Assembly (NCBI GenBank): GCA_002421825.1
Contig: DISR01000029.1
Span: 1-6,522 of the forward strand
Origin: Thiobacillus sp. UBA6205
GTDB taxonomy: Bacteria; Pseudomonadota; Gammaproteobacteria; Burkholderiales; Thiobacillaceae
Direction of reading: 5' to 3'
Length of the DNA: 6,522 bases
How positions within the stretch are numbered: position 1 is the first letter of the stretch; every line of letters begins with the position of its first letter. The notes below the pieces were generated by a model. The model had not been told where the DNA came from. It saw only the letters and a program-made list of their open reading frames with translations, and did not search any database. Below, piece by piece: positions 5,710-6,522 of the stretch. The position numbers and the translations under genes were made by a program.

Positions 5710-6522
5710 ATGACCCCACAGCAAAAGAGATGGTTAATCCGAACGGTGGCCGTGCTGGTCGCCGGTGTGGTGGCATTTTTCGCCTGGCAGCACTATGGAC
5801 TCAAGGAAACCGAAACCGGACTGGTCAGCGGCAATGGCCGTATCGAGGCCGTCGAGATCGACGTCGCCGCGAAAACGGCCGGCCGCCTCAAGGATATCCG
5901 CGTGCGCGAAGGCGAATTCGTCACCGCCGGACAGGTGGTGGCGCTGATGGATACCGAGGTGCTCGACGCCCAACGCCGGCAGGCCGAGGCGCAACTGCAG
6001 CAGGCGATCAGCGCGGTGGCCACCGCAAACAGCCAGATTGCGCAGCGCCACAGCGACCGCGCCGCGGCCCAGGCGGTGGTGGCGCAGCGCGAGGTGGAAC
6101 TCAAGGCCGCCAGTTCGCATCTGGCGCGTTCGACGGCGCTCGCCGACAAGGGCTTTCTCTCGCCCCAGGCGGTAGAGGACGAGCGGGCACGGGTCGAAAG
6201 CGCCCGCGCCGCCCTTGCTGCGGCGCGGGCACAGGTCGCCGCCATGGAGTCGGCGATCGCTAGCGCCCGTTCCCAGGTGGCGGGCGCCCAGTCTTCCGCC
6301 GCCGCCGCGCAGGCCAGCATCGAGCGCATCCAGGTCGACATCGACGACACGGCACTGAAGGCGCCGCGCGACGGCCGGGTGCAGTACATCGTCGCCCGGC
6401 CGGGGGAAGTGGTCGGCGCCGGTGGACGCATCCTGAACCTGGTCGATCTCGCCGACGTCTACATGACCTTCTTCCTGCCGACCGCCGTGGCGGGGCGCGT
6501 GGCGCTCGGCACCGAGGTGCGC
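5710..6522 (+). CDS. HlyD-family membrane fusion protein, YhiI/YbhG-like ABC exporter adaptor (C terminus beyond right edge)
   Basis: Hand translation from ATG 5710 stays open for 271 codons to the window end, so the gene is truncated by the window, not broken. Residues 9-26 form a signal anchor (LIRTVAVLVAGVVAFFAW). Then come GNGRIEAVEIDVAAKTAGR (41-59), a first lipoyl half (VREGEFVTAGQVVALMD, 65-81), a long Ala/Gln/Arg-rich coiled coil (about 84-213), and a second lipoyl half (LKAPRDGRVQYIVARPGEVV, 216-235), leading into a beta barrel (DVYMTFFLPT). This matches YhiI-type proteins, which in the family usually precede an ABC ATPase/permease (RbbA/YhhJ or YbhFSR type); those genes would lie to the right and are not seen. 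The anchor lacks a lipobox Cys, unlike the RND adaptor. The coiled-coil tip carries Arg140, Leu144 and Ser151 in the RxxxLxxxxxxS spacing used for docking to TolC-type channels. The substrate is unknown. Confidence 0.9.
   Translation, partial: MTPQQKRWLIRTVAVLVAGVVAFFAWQHYGLKETETGLVSGNGRIEAVEIDVAAKTAGRLKDIRVREGEFVTAGQVVALMDTEVLDAQRRQAEAQLQQAISAVATANSQIAQRHSDRAAAQAVVAQREVELKAASSHLARSTALADKGFLSPQAVEDERARVESARAALAAARAQVAAMESAIASARSQVAGAQSSAAAAQASIERIQVDIDDTALKAPRDGRVQYIVARPGEVVGAGGRILNLVDLADVYMTFFLPTAVAGRVALGTEVR

Noticed and set aside
5730..6263. A 177-codon plus-strand frame rich in Gly and Arg
   Set aside because: It overlaps the HlyD-type gene in another frame. The frame from 5710 gives a recognisable adaptor without interruption.
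5793..6431. A 212-codon minus-strand frame rich in Ala, Ser and Arg
   Set aside because: It is antisense to the coiled-coil region of the HlyD-type gene and low in complexity.

Overview
The window comes from a GC-rich Gram-negative bacterium. It carries a tripartite drug-efflux pump with an outer-membrane channel, two lipoprotein-type signal peptides, and G/C-biased third codon positions. Protein style (AcrAB/MexAB-like pump, TetR, YhiI-type HlyD protein) fits a beta- or gammaproteobacterium, and I lean weakly to Betaproteobacteria. Nothing here fixes the genus, and I see no sign of mobile DNA, RNA genes or CRISPR.

Layout: on the minus strand, reading right to left from about 4815 to 1, lies an operon of adaptor (397 aa, AcrA/MexA type), inner-membrane RND permease (1054 aa, AcrB/MexB type) and outer-membrane factor (OprM/NodT type, first 148 residues only, running off the left edge). 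The genes are tightly packed: 11 bases between adaptor and permease, and a one-base stop/start overlap between permease and channel. On the plus strand, divergent from the operon, is a TetR-family regulator (4996-5610). After a 99-base gap comes the first 271 residues of an HlyD-family membrane-fusion protein (5710 to the right edge) that resembles YhiI/YbhG adaptors of ABC-type exporters.

The 180-base divergent intergenic region (4816-4995) holds the most informative non-coding sequence. It contains a 34-base near-perfect palindrome at 4875-4908 with a third half-site just outside it. The best pump promoter lies wholly inside the palindrome, and a weaker tetR promoter overlaps its right arm. 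The simplest model is that the TetR protein binds here, represses both the pump and itself, and releases on binding a pump substrate. The pump is an H+-driven tripartite exporter with its proton-relay residues and aromatic drug-binding pocket intact, so it should be functional.

The biology is mostly familiar. The less ordinary points are: the regulator lacks the sequence typical of AcrR/TtgR pump repressors and sits directly upstream of a second exporter; both adaptors carry the TolC-docking motif RxxxLxxxxxxS; and a compact hairpin lies in the predicted pump mRNA leader. I found no convincing new system.
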